A stretch of 64,000 nucleotides of DNA from Plectrocnemia conspersa (lineage: Eukaryota > Arthropoda > Insecta > Trichoptera > Polycentropodidae). Shown here one piece after another: positions 21,981 to 33,994 of this stretch (its first letter is position 1; every line of letters starts with the position of its first letter). A model generated the notes under the pieces. The model saw only the letters and a program-made list of their open reading frames with translations. It was not told the DNA's origin and did not search any database. The position numbers were made by a program, and so were the translations under genes. Location: contig VTFK01000122.1 in the NCBI GenBank assembly GCA_009617715.1, positions 1,054,001-1,118,000 of the forward strand, read 5' to 3'.

Positions 21981-23628
21981 GTCACAATTTGGCTGGAGTG
22001 CCTCCGTACAGGCTACCGGGCGCGGGTCTCGGCCCCCCGGACTTCAAGCCCCCGATGGACACGCCGAACCCTCCGACGCCGGCGCCGAGCAACCCCAAGA
22101 AGAGGCGGAAAACGTCCAACGCCGCCAACAATCAAATCGCGCCGCAGCCCCCTCCCACCGTGCAGGATTTGCTGCCTCCACCCCTGACCGGCTACGGCGA
22201 CACCATCGTCGCATCCAACCCTTTGACGATTCGCCCATCGTCAGCCACAACGGTCCGATGATGGGTCAGAACGGCCCCGGCATGGGCATGATGGGTCCCA
22301 TGCACCCAATGGGCGGCTCTCCCATGAGGCATATGAGCCCTCTGCCGCACATGAGTCCCATGGGCCAGCAGATGCCGCAGCGGGGCGGAATCAGCCCGAT
22401 GGGAAACATGAGCCCGATGGGACACATGGGTGGCATGTCTCCTATGGGCGGCCCCAACATGAGCATGAACAATCACGCGATGGGCCCGGCCTCGCGGTCG
22501 ATGGGCAGCCCGATGAGCGGCGGGCCTCTCGGCAGTCCTATGAACTCGATGCCGATGGGTTCGCCTATGGGCGGCGGACCCATGGGCAGTCCCATGAACA
22601 GCATGGCGTCGATGCCTGGCGGACACATGAGCAACAGTCCTATGGGTCCACCCCTGCACAGTCCGCTCGGCGGGGCGTCCATGAACGGCCCCATGGGCTC
22701 CGTCCCGTCCGGTATGAGCGGCCCCAGAATGAACGGTCCGATGGGACCCAACTGTTCCAACGGATCGATACCTTCCAATAGTCAGATGGTCTCGAGTCCC
22801 ATGGCGACGGGAGCGCTGGGACCGGGCCACTGCGGACCTGCCAGGCACGGCAGTCCCATGGGACCCAACGGCCCCATGTCCAACTCCGGCCCGATGGGTT
22901 CCATGGGCCCCGGTCCTCCGTTCGGCGGCTCCATGGGAGGGATGAGTCACATGGGTCCCGGTGGCCACATGGGACACGTCGGTCCCAACGGTCCGATGGG
23001 ACAGAACTGTTCGATGGGCCCCAACGGACCCATGGGACCGAACGGGTCAATGGGGCCCAACGGGCCGATGAGCATGGGCCCCAACGGACCCATGGGACCC
23101 AATGGAGGAAACGGCGGCAACGCGATAGGAGGCTGTGGACCTCTGGCGAACATGAGCAACATGGCTGCGATGGGAGGGCCCAACATGCAGGGAATGGGCA
23201 TGGGGATGAACCATCAGATGGGCCAGATAGGACCCATGGGCATGTTCGGACCGAAGCCCATGCCCGTCAGCGCGGGAAAGGTTTATCCGCCCGACCAACC
23301 CATGGTGTTCAACCCGCAGAATCCTAACGCCCCTCCGATATATCCCTGCGGAATATGCCATAAAGAAGTGCACGATAACGACCAAGCGATATTGTGCGAG
23401 TCCGGCTGCAACTTCTGGTTTCACAGGTAGCGTTTTAAATTGATTTTAAACTAGCTGAATATAGAATAATATAAATAGTCACATGACTCGTTTCATTTCT
23501 TTTTCAGAGGATGCACGGGTCTCACGGAGCCGGCTTTCCAGTTGTTAACGGCCGAAGTTTACGCCGAGTGGGTGTGCGACAAGTGCTTGAATTCGAAAAG
23601 CATACCTCTCGTGAAGTTCAAGCCGTAA
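21977..23628 (+). CDS. pygo: Pygopus, PHD-finger Wnt/beta-catenin co-activator (one-base frameshift)
   Basis: Pygopus binds methylated histone H3K4 and Legless/BCL9 in the nucleus to activate Wnt target genes. Coding exons are 21977-23426 and 23508-23628. An in-frame TAG at 21959 supports this start. Residues 41-45 (KKRRK) are a nuclear localisation signal. GDTIVASNP at about 73-81 is the N-terminal homology domain that carries the NPF motif. A long Met/Gly/Pro/Asn/Ser-rich middle of MGPNGPMG-type units follows. The C-terminal PHD finger has the full C4HC3 set (CGIC, LCESGC, FH, GC, VCDKC) and ends IPLVKFKP. Between 22224 and 22225 one base is missing: the frame reads NPL and stops at 22261, while the +1 frame from 22225 reads DDSPIVSHNGP and stays open into the PHD exon. 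Without the gap the product would be 522 aa. A sequence error is more likely than a true mutation, since everything downstream is conserved. Confidence 0.93.
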
Positions 23629-24794
23629 TGCACGTTGAGCGGCTTCGCGCCTCGTAGTTAGTTAGTGTGTAAGTTTCGAACGTCGACGATTACAACGTTC
23701 GAGAAATGTGTCGTGCTTTAAAACATAACGTGGACAATAATGGAGGTTGGCGAGATTCTCGAGCTGAAACGCAGCGAATATATTATAGTTAAATTTTATA
23801 CAGTTTTTAAAAGACGATTATTTATCCTCGCCGACGTTCGAACCGTTAGTTTCTTTCACGTACGTCGATTATCGAGATTCGTGCGTAAATTGAGTTCGTT
23901 TAATCCTAGGAAATTTCTCGGCGTGTCGAAGTGCGAGGTTTCAAAAGACTCCTCGACGCGAAGAGGTCGGATCATTTGTATAAAGTATAGAGTATTTTAT
24001 TTCTTTTTTAAACAATGATTGTTGCTTTCTATGTAAGATTTTATAAATATATAAATATATATTTGTAAAACGAGTTCCGACGCGAGCGGCGGACGTTGCA
24101 CAAAAATTATATAGCGAGTATTAGCGGTAATCTTATAATTTTAACAAATTATTTTTAATGACTTCCTCGGCCTGTAAATTGTAAATAATCATTACGGATT
24201 ATACAAACAACGTTTACGCTTTATTCTGTATTGTCAGTACTTAGTTTAATGAGTTTTAAACGAACGCTTGAAATTAATCGTAACATCTAAGCGAGAGGAG
24301 TTTGATTAAATACTCAAGTAGATAGAATAGCATTTTTGAACATCCTCATAATCATCTCTCGTATTGAAGTCAAAATTTGTGTAAATTATATTATATCGAA
24401 ACCAAAAACCGGGTGCAAGATGTCGTAGTACTTAATTTCTTTGACGAGTATCATATATTGTTGGAGATATAGTTATGTATGTATGGACTTAAATTCAGAA
24501 CGTAATTGAGAGAACTTCTATTTTTATACTTGTGCATTTGTTTGACTTCAATCGTTATGAGAATGATAGTTCTTAAGAAAGTCGATTAAAATCAACTCAA
24601 AAAAAGGTATTCATAACAAATCGCATCAGTTACATATTATTTAATGACATTACTAAAATAAACAGTTTTTTTATGTTATATTTTTAAATCGACTAAAAGT
24701 TTCGACTCGTTTGATGTAATTTGTTTAAACAAGTTTTTCTGTGTTAATTATACATGATATAATGCATGATTTTTGTAACACCTGATTTAATAAA
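23629..24794 (+). other. Pygopus 3' UTR with candidate poly(A) signals
   Basis: The sequence after the stop stays moderately CpG-bearing to about 24.1 kb and then becomes AT-rich. AATAAA occurs at 24657-24662 and 24789-24794. The true 3' end cannot be fixed from sequence. Confidence 0.4.
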
Positions 24795-26563
24795 ATCGTA
24801 TAATTTCGAACATGGAAAAATATATTTTTTTTGCTAATTTTCCATATTAATAAAACTAACGGATCAAAATTAAATTTCTCATGTTTTCTAACTCTAAATT
24901 TACGTAGACTATTTTAATTTAAAATGAAAAAGTTCAACTTTTTAAATTTGAATAAAAATATTTTACTTAAAAGTGGATGCCTTTGCGTGTTTAAAAAGAC
25001 ACAGTGATAAATAATGTTGCTTTTTTAAATACCGTTGAAATTGTTTTTAACGTCTTGCTTTAAAACGGTAGCATTATTTTAATTGTGTCTTATGATGTAT
25101 TTATATACACATATTATATACAATATATATTTATTATATTAATGAAAGCTGTTAGGAGAATGAATGCACAATTTTGTAACGTTGATTTCTTCATATTTTT
25201 ATATGAAAAATTGGAACAATCAATTTTTTAATATTGCATCGATAAATTTCATGCAGAAAATTACACTTTCTATTGGTATTTTTAATTTTTTAATCACATA
25301 ATCAATGAACGATACCTCAGAAATGAATAAGATTTAATTTGATAAATAATTTTACACAATTGACAATGTTTTCCGCGTTTCCCGAATATGACAAAATGAG
25401 ACTTGATATTCTGATTGAGTAATTATATAAACAGTATTTTTTATTTTGTTGATTTGTCTCCTCGTTTAAACATAGCGTAAAATCATATATTTATAATAAA
25501 TTTATATTTCTTTATTATTATTTCAAGAAGATTAGTTACGACTAATTTGAGATTCGAATTTCCATAATCGATTTTATTTTTATCATATTTTTCTCTTTAC
25601 TATCTACGAATATAATTTATTTATACGTTTACTACTTCGATCAGGAGTCCCGGTCGATACGATAATATTAATTCATTTTTAAGTGTTTTACTTTTCCGTA
25701 TTTTGTCATGTTTAGAATTTATGTTATTTATGTATGTATTTATACGTAATGAATTTTTTTCTATTATGTGCCATTTTCCTGTTTCTTTTTATCATATGTG
25801 ATAATTTGTATTGTCGTCCTGCAGTCTTAATCATTATTATTTATGTATATTTAGCGTTATTTTAACTTAACTCTCGGTGACTCCTGATATTTTTATTGTT
25901 TCGTCCGTGAAATGTATTCTTATGTAATTGCTCATTTTAATTTTAAGAAATAATGTAATGTTAAACTTCATAGTTTAAATTTTAACGTGTTTTACCAGTT
26001 CCTATCTCCGTATTCTATCTCGTTTTCATCAAGCAAAAGATTAGATATTTTTTATGAATCGGAAAAGGCTGAATAATTTACAATTGCATCAGTTTTCATT
26101 AATTATTATTTAGCAAATGTAAATATTTATTTTTCATTTAGAATTATTTTAATACCTTCTTTTTTATCTGGAGATAATATTTTAACCTGTACAGATTTTT
26201 CTTTCAATCAGATTTTGTTAGGTTCTGTATTCGTAACAAATTTATAATGCAGACTAATAATTTGTTTGTATACATGAATACAAGTTTATATATGCAAACA
26301 TTTGTGTATGTTTGAATATATATAATAATAATCGGTACCTTTATATAAATATTAATAGCGAATTACAAATATTGTTCGACAAGACCGCCAACAAATCTGT
26401 GCATAGTTTATTTTTTTATTATGTGAATATTACTAAATATCAGCAATAATTAATAAAAATTGTTATATATTAATTGCAGTTTTAATATCATCCTTTACAG
26501 AATAGTTTTTATGAATAAAAATTTATAAACATGTATAAACGTTAGGTACTATTGCTATCGTAA
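24795..26563. other. AT-rich gap between convergent pygopus and TTLL genes
   Basis: I see no gene or clear repeat. It may hold 3' UTR of either gene; a minus-strand AATAAA at 26412-26407 could serve the TTLL gene, whose stop is at 26564. Confidence 0.4.
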
Positions 26564-29500
26564 TCATTTTTTTGAGTCTTCTTTTGATTTCAAGAACCAT
26601 TTACAATTAGAAATTTTTTTCTCATCTTCCACTTTTAGAGTTCCGACCGCTTTCATCATTTGGTATATCTAAAAAAAAAACAAAATATTTATTAAATACA
26701 ATAAAATTCTAAATAGTACGTATTTGTATTACTTTTTCTAAAAGGCCTTGATTTTCAATAAGAGCTCCCCTGTAAGCGAGATCTAATAGTCTTTTTCGTT
26801 CTTCCGATTCTACTATTGGCACAGGTTCAAATGGTCTATAAACAGTTTCTTTATTTCTTGCCTGTAATGCGAATGTGCTATGAATTCTGCTTATTAAAAA
26901 AACTCAAAGAAAAACTTACAATATTTGGTAAAATGACTTTGTTCGTTCTTTCTTTTCTATCTTTACACTTAGTTTTAGTGATTGAATCGTCGAAACATCT
27001 CAAATCTTGGTTCATCGACGGAAGCTTAGATAAGTTCTTTAGCTTAGCTTTGGCTTCATACTCTTCGCGCTGCTGTTTAACACATTCTTCTCTTGCTCTT
27101 GAGCTCATTGTACTAAGATATAATGTATTGGAAGGCTGTTCGAAGAATTTTTCATACTTTTCATCCGGATAGACGCATCTAGAGATATATATTACATATA
27201 TACATACATATATTGTTACAATTATTTCAAATATTCATCAATAATACCTGTAATTTCCAAGATGTTCCCTCTCCCATTGCATTTGTTCGTTCCGCCATAC
27301 TCTTTCTTTTTCTTTTTCCATAGGAGAGTTACTACCGTTGACGCTTCTAAGGAATAAAATATTTTTATTACAAAGATTTGTTTTATAAATTTACCCAAAG
27401 CTTACGACTGCTTTTGAGTTCCATAAATAAGTCTCTCCTTCACTCTGCGTCGATCTTCTTCCAATATTTTTCTCTTATCACATCGCCATATATTGATGAG
27501 TGTCAGCGTATCGGCTATGAGGCTTTCTTTAATTTCTTTGTCTATAAGAGTGTCAGTGTGGAAGCTCGGTGATTGATTTACCTATAAAATAATTTATTTA
27601 AAACATATACAAATGTATTATTTGTATGTATATAACCCATAAAGCAGGTTACAACCTCTAATATGTACGGGTTTGCGTTTTGATCCAACAGAATGTCAAA
27701 ACCCAATATTTCAAAGCAAGCTTGAATCTGGATTAAAAAGTAATTTTATTTTTTTCAATTATTTCTATTGATTATTATGTACTTGAAGGCGTTTTAAATA
27801 TTGATGTAAATATGTGCAACTACAAACTGTATCGTGTGATGAAAAGCAAGAATGATAGTTGTGCTTCAGAACAGGCCATGCTGATATGATGGTTTTCACG
27901 ATGGCCTGATCCACAGATTTCCAAAGGTGTTTGATATCAACGCCCTTTGGCTCTAACAAACGATTCAATGTAGATATTTTCCTAGAATGATACAAACGAT
28001 ATAAATGTTAATGATATATTTGTAACTAACTAATTACTATTTTATTATAGTTGATAGATATATGAGAAATAGGCCTTGCTATTTTTTTGATCTTTTTAAT
28101 GTTGAGAAAACATCATTTATGTATTTTTTAATTCTGGAAATAACATTTCTGAGTTCAATACCTGTGTATGAAATAACTATATTCATAAGTAGTAAATATA
28201 ATTAATGCATTATCAGTTTACATGTGTAATGCAATATACAGCTAGTTATTATTTATTTTTAAATTTTTTACTTAAGTCAGCTTTGTAAGAAGCTTAGGTA
28301 ATCCTGATGTATGAGAAAATATATAAAGATTTGTTTTAAATTAATTTACAAACGAAAGTAAAGTTTTGTAATGAAGATGTAATGAGTTTTCAGAAGAAGA
28401 AATGTATGCAGTGCTCGTCATATCGCAGTGTCAATGAAAAAACATTGCAGTTGATTTTAAAATGGTAACATCATGATTAATACAACCATCATGAATAATT
28501 CATACTTTGTAAATAACTAAATATAAACCGTTTTATTCCAGACTCGTGATTGTTGACGTGAGTTGGATTCATTTTGTTAACTGCATAATTCGTCAAATGC
28601 ATGAAAATATTAGCGCAGTTGAAGATGTTGGGATCGGCGTATCGAATAGTAGCAAACCTGTAAATACACCGGAGTTTCCTTATTATTCATCCATACATAA
28701 ACAATTTATATAAGATAATAAAAAAACCTTGCTAATCCTTCGTTATAAACATAAATTCTCAGTGGATCGCAAGAAGTGATCAACGAATAAACTCTGATGT
28801 CAAATTTATATCCGTCAATCAGAAAAGGCTTGGTTATGTAGAGTTGGCATATAAGTTTCTCTGACTTTTCCACCTCTTTGAGATTTTTTGTGATGAATAT
28901 ACCTCTACCTTGACTACCAGATTCTGGCTTCATAATGAATATTTTATTTTTATGCGTTTTACTGTAGTGTAAAACATCACTGAAACTATAGAAAAAAATA
29001 TTACAATATGCTTTTTTTTGATATCATATCCTAAGACATACTCAGATGGCAAACACCATGTTTTAGGGAAAAAATCATAATCTTTCGGAAAGCTTTTTTG
29101 CATCCTATTCAGATTTTTTGCTAGCAAATCTTTTCTGGATATTTCATTCATTCCAGGAAAATGGTTAATTTTTTGAAAGCGCTTCATCTCCTTTGCTTTC
29201 GATACTGGCATGTTAACGTCCGTCCATATAATGTCCCAAACATCATTTTCGCCGACTTCTTTTAATGCGAGAGTAGTCGCTATCTTTCTTACGACATCGA
29301 ATCGGCAATTTGCGGTACATATTGTGACGATATTCTTGTTCTTTTTATTTTTCTTGCGTAGAACAGCTTTACATCCAAGGTCATTGTATGTCGGCTCCAA
29401 ATTAATCGTCAGATTATCTTCCAGTTTGACTTATTTGTAAAAGTTTTTTATATTAATCATTTGCTTTATTTTATTTCATTTTATAAAATTTACCTGCTTT

Positions 29501-31254
29501 TGGGCTTTGGCTTCTTTTTTTATATATTGGACTGCTTGTACATAACTGAAATTCGTATTTTTAATATATTAAGGATGTGTATCGTATTATATATTTTATT
29601 TACGATATTGTGTAATATACAAAAATCATGACTCAATTAGTCTAATTGAGCAATGCTCTATAGCTACTTTTAAAACTGGTTTTATGTGCAGTCTGGGAAT
29701 AAGAGAAGCATTATTCTAGACGTAAGTTCGGCTTCAAAAGAATTCAATAAAACTGTATATAATGTGTTTCTTAGATTTTTGAAAAGCAAAAAATTCTCTT
29801 CAATGATATTCGGAAGTTAATAAAAGATACATTTTTGAGATACATAAACGGCAGCACTACTAGCAGAGTCTACAAATTGAAAGGGCTTATTTACTATGTT
29901 AGTTCCGTACTCTTACATGGCTGTAAAACATTTTCGTGTAAGATACGGACCACAAGAAGAATCGAAGCATTTGAACAACAGATTCCCAACTGATAAGAAA
30001 AACTAAAAAATATTGACTACTATAAAAAATTTAATCAGTGTCTATCAAAAAACTCGCACAATTGGAGAAAGACCCATCAAACCCTGCACGTTAAAGATTG
30101 TGAAATAAATTTTAAGAAACACTCGCAGAAAGTATTTTGAAAACGGATTTCTATTAAACGCACTTGTAAAGGACCTGAACAAAGGCTACAGTCGGTGCCA
30201 ATAAAAGGGCTAATATAAATTCGAACGGTCTGTAGAATGTGCTTACATGTACTTAATCAGCATTTCGTTAAGTTACATAATAGCCAAGTATACATTTTTT
30301 TAAATAATATCGTAACGCAAAAATTCTAACTATAGATATTTAGTAAACCATAACAAATAGGCTGTTTTTACCCAAATCATTGCATTAGCCAATCGATCAA
30401 GGATATGAAAGGCAAAAGCATGTCAACCACTTTGCTTCCAGCTTAGAACAAACGAGAGTTTACCAATACAATAGACCAGTAACTAGTATTGGAAAAACCT
30501 GGGTTCGAATGCCATATTCTATCTTGTCTGGAAGATCGGAATTGATGATTATTAAATAATTATAATTCCGATCGATCAACACATGGTTAGTTTTCCTAGT
30601 TTTTCCTTATGTCATGAATGAATATTGTGATGAATAATTAAAATAAAATTGTGCATAGTGACATATATTGATTACAAGCTGAAATTATAATTTATAATTA
30701 ATAAAATAGACGTCGCTGATATTTAGACTTTGATTTTAGTCTGGTGTCCTACTACTTACCAAGTAGTTGCTGATTTTGTTTAAATTTTGTAACACATTAG
30801 TTTAATACTTGTCAGTTGCAATGGAAAATAACAGAAATAAATACAATTGTGATAAAATTATGTCCTCTGTGTATTAGGCATAGGAAATAATACTTCGTGA
30901 TTCCAAATTAAGATACATACTATTGAAATGAGTACTTTCAGCTTACCTTCTGTATTATTTGAAGCGAATCGCAATCATTTACTTTTAATAAATATTTAAT
31001 AATTTTGTCTTCTTTATATTTATAACTATTTGTTATTACTCCATTTAAATATGGCGATTCATCTGAAAATATATATATTCAAGTATAAAAATAATATAAA
31101 ATTTGATTGCAATACAAATAATGTGCAAATGTTTTGTGATAGAAATGAACGTACGTTTAGGTTTAGCTATACAATTTAGAAAGCGATTAGTATCTATAGG
31201 TATATCTGTAGTTTTTTTGATTTTACGGCTCTGTTTTCTGCAATTATCGTACAT
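26564..31254 (-). CDS. TTLL6: Tubulin polyglutamylase, TTLL6/TTLL13 type
   Basis: This ATP-dependent ligase adds glutamate chains to tubulin tails, usually on axonemal or neuronal microtubules. Thirteen minus-strand exons keep phase at every join: 31254-31155, 31062-30947, 29545-29494, 29429-29042, 28985-28728, 28657-28529, 27981-27783, 27727-27656, 27581-27406, 27346-27248, 27178-26920, 26861-26733 and 26668-26564. The total is 2,082 bases, 693 aa. A TGA two codons upstream of the ATG supports the start. The TTL domain shows GMNEISRKDLLAKNLNRM, FPKTWCLPSD, the ATP-binding KPESGSQGRGIFI (K238), TKPFLIDGYKFDIRVYSL, HLTNYAVNKMN, then FEILGFDILLD and EVNQSPSF (E438, N440, metal/ATP site). A basic tail with RRRVKERL and SSRAREEC follows, as in human TTLL6/13. 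EVNQSPSF has Gln where this subfamily usually has His. Exon 7 has a second in-phase donor (end at 27828), which would give 678 aa. Exons 5, 6 and 8 use weak donors. The first two exons are least certain. Confidence 0.9.
29700..30200 (+). pseudogene. LINE reverse transcriptase remnant, C-terminal region
   Basis: KGLIYYVSSVLLHGCKTF followed by TTRRIEAFEQQ matches the conserved LLYGCETW...RRIEAFE block near the C-terminus of insect non-LTR retrotransposon reverse transcriptases. Flanking frames are broken. It lies inside a TTLL intron, antisense to that gene. Confidence 0.55.
30455..30605 (+). mobile_element. tRNA-derived SINE, copy 1
   Basis: GGTTCGAATGC at 30502-30512 matches a Pol III B box. 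Upstream ATAGACCAGT and the downstream body, agatcgga, attgatgattatta, ataattataattccgatcg and tttcctag, recur in reverse orientation at 63.30-63.48 kb, so this is a dispersed family. Confidence 0.65.
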
Positions 31255-31843
31255 TACTCACACTGTAAAACATATTAAGCATTATTATCAAATAGCTTTA
31301 CAAAAGCTTTTTATATTAAAACAAAATGTGAAAAATTACTAACTGTGCATACTCATCAATTATAATACATTCTAATTGGTGTGTGGAGCGTAAATAAAAT
31401 AAAGCGTATCGAATTTACATAAATTTTATTTACTTATTTACATACAGATCGTTAGAGCGCTACACAAATATCGATTAACCTGCGTATAGTGCTCGACACT
31501 CAAACGTACAAAGCGAGTAACAATACATATTTTCATTTATTTTCTTAATTTTATTACATAAAAAAACGAAACAAAAACACGGACAAATTTAAAAAATGCT
31601 ATGTCAGTGTCGAATCGGCGACGTTTCGGCCATAACAACTGATTAAGTGGCCAATCAATACGTAAAACGTCAAAATGCACACTTAACAATAAAATGTGTT
31701 ATGTATAACATAATAATAAACTGCAATTTTTATTGTATCATAATAAAGACTTTTAATATAGATACAAGATATTTAAATAAACATAATAAGCAGTATGCCT
31801 ATTAGAATTCAACTTATTTATTATAAATTTTACAATTCCTTAA

Positions 31844-31964
31844 CCCTTTGACCACGGCTGGTATTTTTGAACGTTATTTCGCATCTTGCTAATATGTGAG
31901 GGAGCACCTATTTATGCCATAATTTTCTTGATGCTATATATAGGTGTCATCCGCGGTCAAAGGG
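31844..31964. mobile_element. piggyBac-like MITE with TTAA-type flanks
   Basis: The ends CCCTTTGACCACGG and CCGCGGTCAAAGGG are inverted repeats with one mismatch. The left flank is TTAA (31840-31843) and the right flank TTAT (31965-31968), one change from TTAA. It is 121 bp and non-coding. A longer, interrupted relative is at 15.3-15.5 kb. Confidence 0.7.
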
Positions 31965-32383
31965 TTATATCAGTATATTCAATAAATTATATTTAAAGAA
32001 TAAGGTTTACCCTATTAATTTCAATGGAACGCAAATAATGAAAACATATTCACCATAAGCATATCCAGTTGAAATTGCTGACTCAATAACATACTAAATA
32101 ATATATTGCAGCACAACAACGGCTCATTTTTCAGAAAAACTATCTCAGAATTTTCCCCTGAAAATCTACTTTCTTTAAGTAAAAAAAAAACAAAAATTTG
32201 ACGTAGAAAAATTTATGTTATTTTGTGTACATATCTATATTTTTACCTACGAAACATAAATAGTAAGATGGTGTAATTAATAAGATACCTTAATGTTTAT
32301 ATTGTTAAATTATTCATTTAAATCTACGTTCAAAGTGCTGTAAAACATGGTTGTTAAAAAATGTCCACTAACACTTAAATTTA

Positions 32384-32515
32384 ATGAAAGATTTGCTAGA
32401 AGGTCCTAAAGATTGGAGGAATTATATGAGATTAGACAAAACCGCCTACAATAAGCTACTAGCATTGATAACACCGGCAATTAAACGACAAAGTACTGTG
32501 ATGGGCGGCTCGAAT
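32384..32515 (+). pseudogene. Harbinger-type transposase N-terminal fragment
   Basis: KDLLEGPKDWRNYMRLDKTA, then NKLLALITPAIKRQSTVM, matches the region of PIF/Harbinger nucleases that precedes the catalytic domain. After VM the sequence no longer resembles the family, so the element is internally deleted or truncated. No DDE catalytic motif is present. Confidence 0.65.
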
Positions 32516-32898
32516 CTCGAACAATACGATACAGGCTTGGTTTGTGTAAACCAAATCTTTGCGTTGCAAAGATTACACAAGCGGTGCTTTCAGGATTACA
32601 CGGTATACCATCCTTTCGTCCACACACACAGGCTTCGGTATACAAACTAGTTTGCGCAAGCAAGACTTTAGTGAAGCCTGCACGTGTGGAACCCTCTGGA
32701 CTAGTGGCCATAATCCAAGATAAAGTAGAGCTAAAACTTTTATTAACCGTCTTTAAAATTAAATTTGAATTCCTTATTTGTTTCTGATAATATAAGTTAT
32801 TCTCGCAATTCTAGATATTCTTTTGTATTTTTACTTGAAAAGGATTGAAAACCCCAAAAGAGTCTGCAAGAGTCAACAATACGTAATCAACTCTTAGG

Positions 32899-33080
32899 GC
32901 CCATACGCACTGTCGGCTAGCCGCCGGCGACTAGCCGCCCGGCGACTGTACTTTATATGGTTTTAAATGGGTGCATACGCACGCAGGTGCCGAGTCGCCG
33001 GAGCGTCAGGCGTGATCCTGCGCAGAGGTGATGCACAGGCGACTTGCCTGTCGCGGCAACCTATAAAAGCATGGGTTTAT
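32899..33080 (+). mobile_element. GC-rich Harbinger-like terminus with subterminal repeats
   Basis: GGGCCCATACGCACTGTCGG starts a GC-rich block with repeated CGGCGACT units and a second CATACGCA. CCTATAAAAG about 160 bases in could be an internal promoter. No matching right-hand inverted repeat was found downstream, so this is a lone end, possibly from the same insertion as the 32.38-kb fragment. Confidence 0.4.
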
Positions 33081-33837
33081 TCCGCTAAAGAATGTGGTGC
33101 TCCCCACCGCCGTCACGTGTTACAAGAGTGCTGCCAAGTTTTAGCCGTAATGAATGAATAAATAAATAGATAAATTAGCCCTACAATATTAAAATACAAT
33201 CAATTATTGCATATTTGAAATGTTGAAAGCTCGTTCAAATTACAATTAAAATATGATACATTTACTACATCTACGAATGGTTTTTGGAAGTACCCTTCTG
33301 CAATGTTTTTGTTTATAATGCCATTTTCTTGTCATTTCGCGCATTTACTGCCTACTTGGATCGTCCAGTGTCACACAGGAGAGCGATATCGCTAACTTTA
33401 AGAATTACATGTTACAAAAAATATTAGAACTCTATGGAAATTTGTATTGTGTTTGTTTGTTATTCATTACAGGGTTAGCGGAAATTTACTTTTTATACTA
33501 GAAAATGGTTGTACACTAGCATATTTTATTTAATTTTAACGTAAGTATTTTCTTGCATTATTAATTGTGTAATAAGCTTGTATTTATATAAAATAAATAA
33601 AAAATATATAAAAACAATGACTAGTAATTCTAGTCTTATTTGGACCACATCTAACAGTGATCGGCCATGATCTCGATAAAAAAATTCAGATTTTTTTCCG
33701 CATTCGAGTAGGATTCGAACAAGACTATTTTTAGAAATAGGATTTTATCAACATCGTATTTTAACGACGGTGCGTTGGATTGAAGGTTATAATTTTTGTA
33801 AACGGTTAATGGCCGAATAAAGCGGTGTTTTCATTTT

Positions 33838-33994
33838 GTGACAATCAAAGGTCTAGCGGCTCGAGGTGACGAACGAAAGTCAGCACCGTCGCAGTCAGCC
33901 GCAACGCAGCGCACCGCAGGCGCAGCGAAAGCGGACACGCAACGCGAGCGGGTTGGCAGCAGTGGTCGCCTTCGTCGTCGTCGGCGCATAAGCA
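33838..33994 (+). promoter_or_regulatory. CpG-rich 5' region of ubiquilin
   Basis: CpG density rises abruptly here, just upstream of the ubiquilin ATG. A TAA in frame at 33989-33991 fixes the start codon. No TATA box is visible; the start site is not resolved. Confidence 0.45.

Larger units (their letters stand above)
31255..33837. other. Intergenic region between divergent TTLL and ubiquilin genes
   Basis: It is AT-rich with a piggyBac-like MITE (31.84-31.96 kb), a Harbinger transposase fragment (32.38-32.51 kb) and a GC-rich Harbinger-like terminus (32.90-33.08 kb). No host gene was seen. Confidence 0.55.

Noticed and set aside
22192..22977. 261-codon minus-strand ORF over the pygopus Met/Gly-rich region, and other long ORFs there
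   Set aside because: These are mirror frames of GC-rich, repetitive pygopus codons; His/Arg/Gly-biased composition is what the antisense of Met-Gly-Pro repeats gives.
26816..27172. 118-codon plus-strand ORF
   Set aside because: It is the antisense of TTLL exons 11 and 12, which carry the conserved protein.
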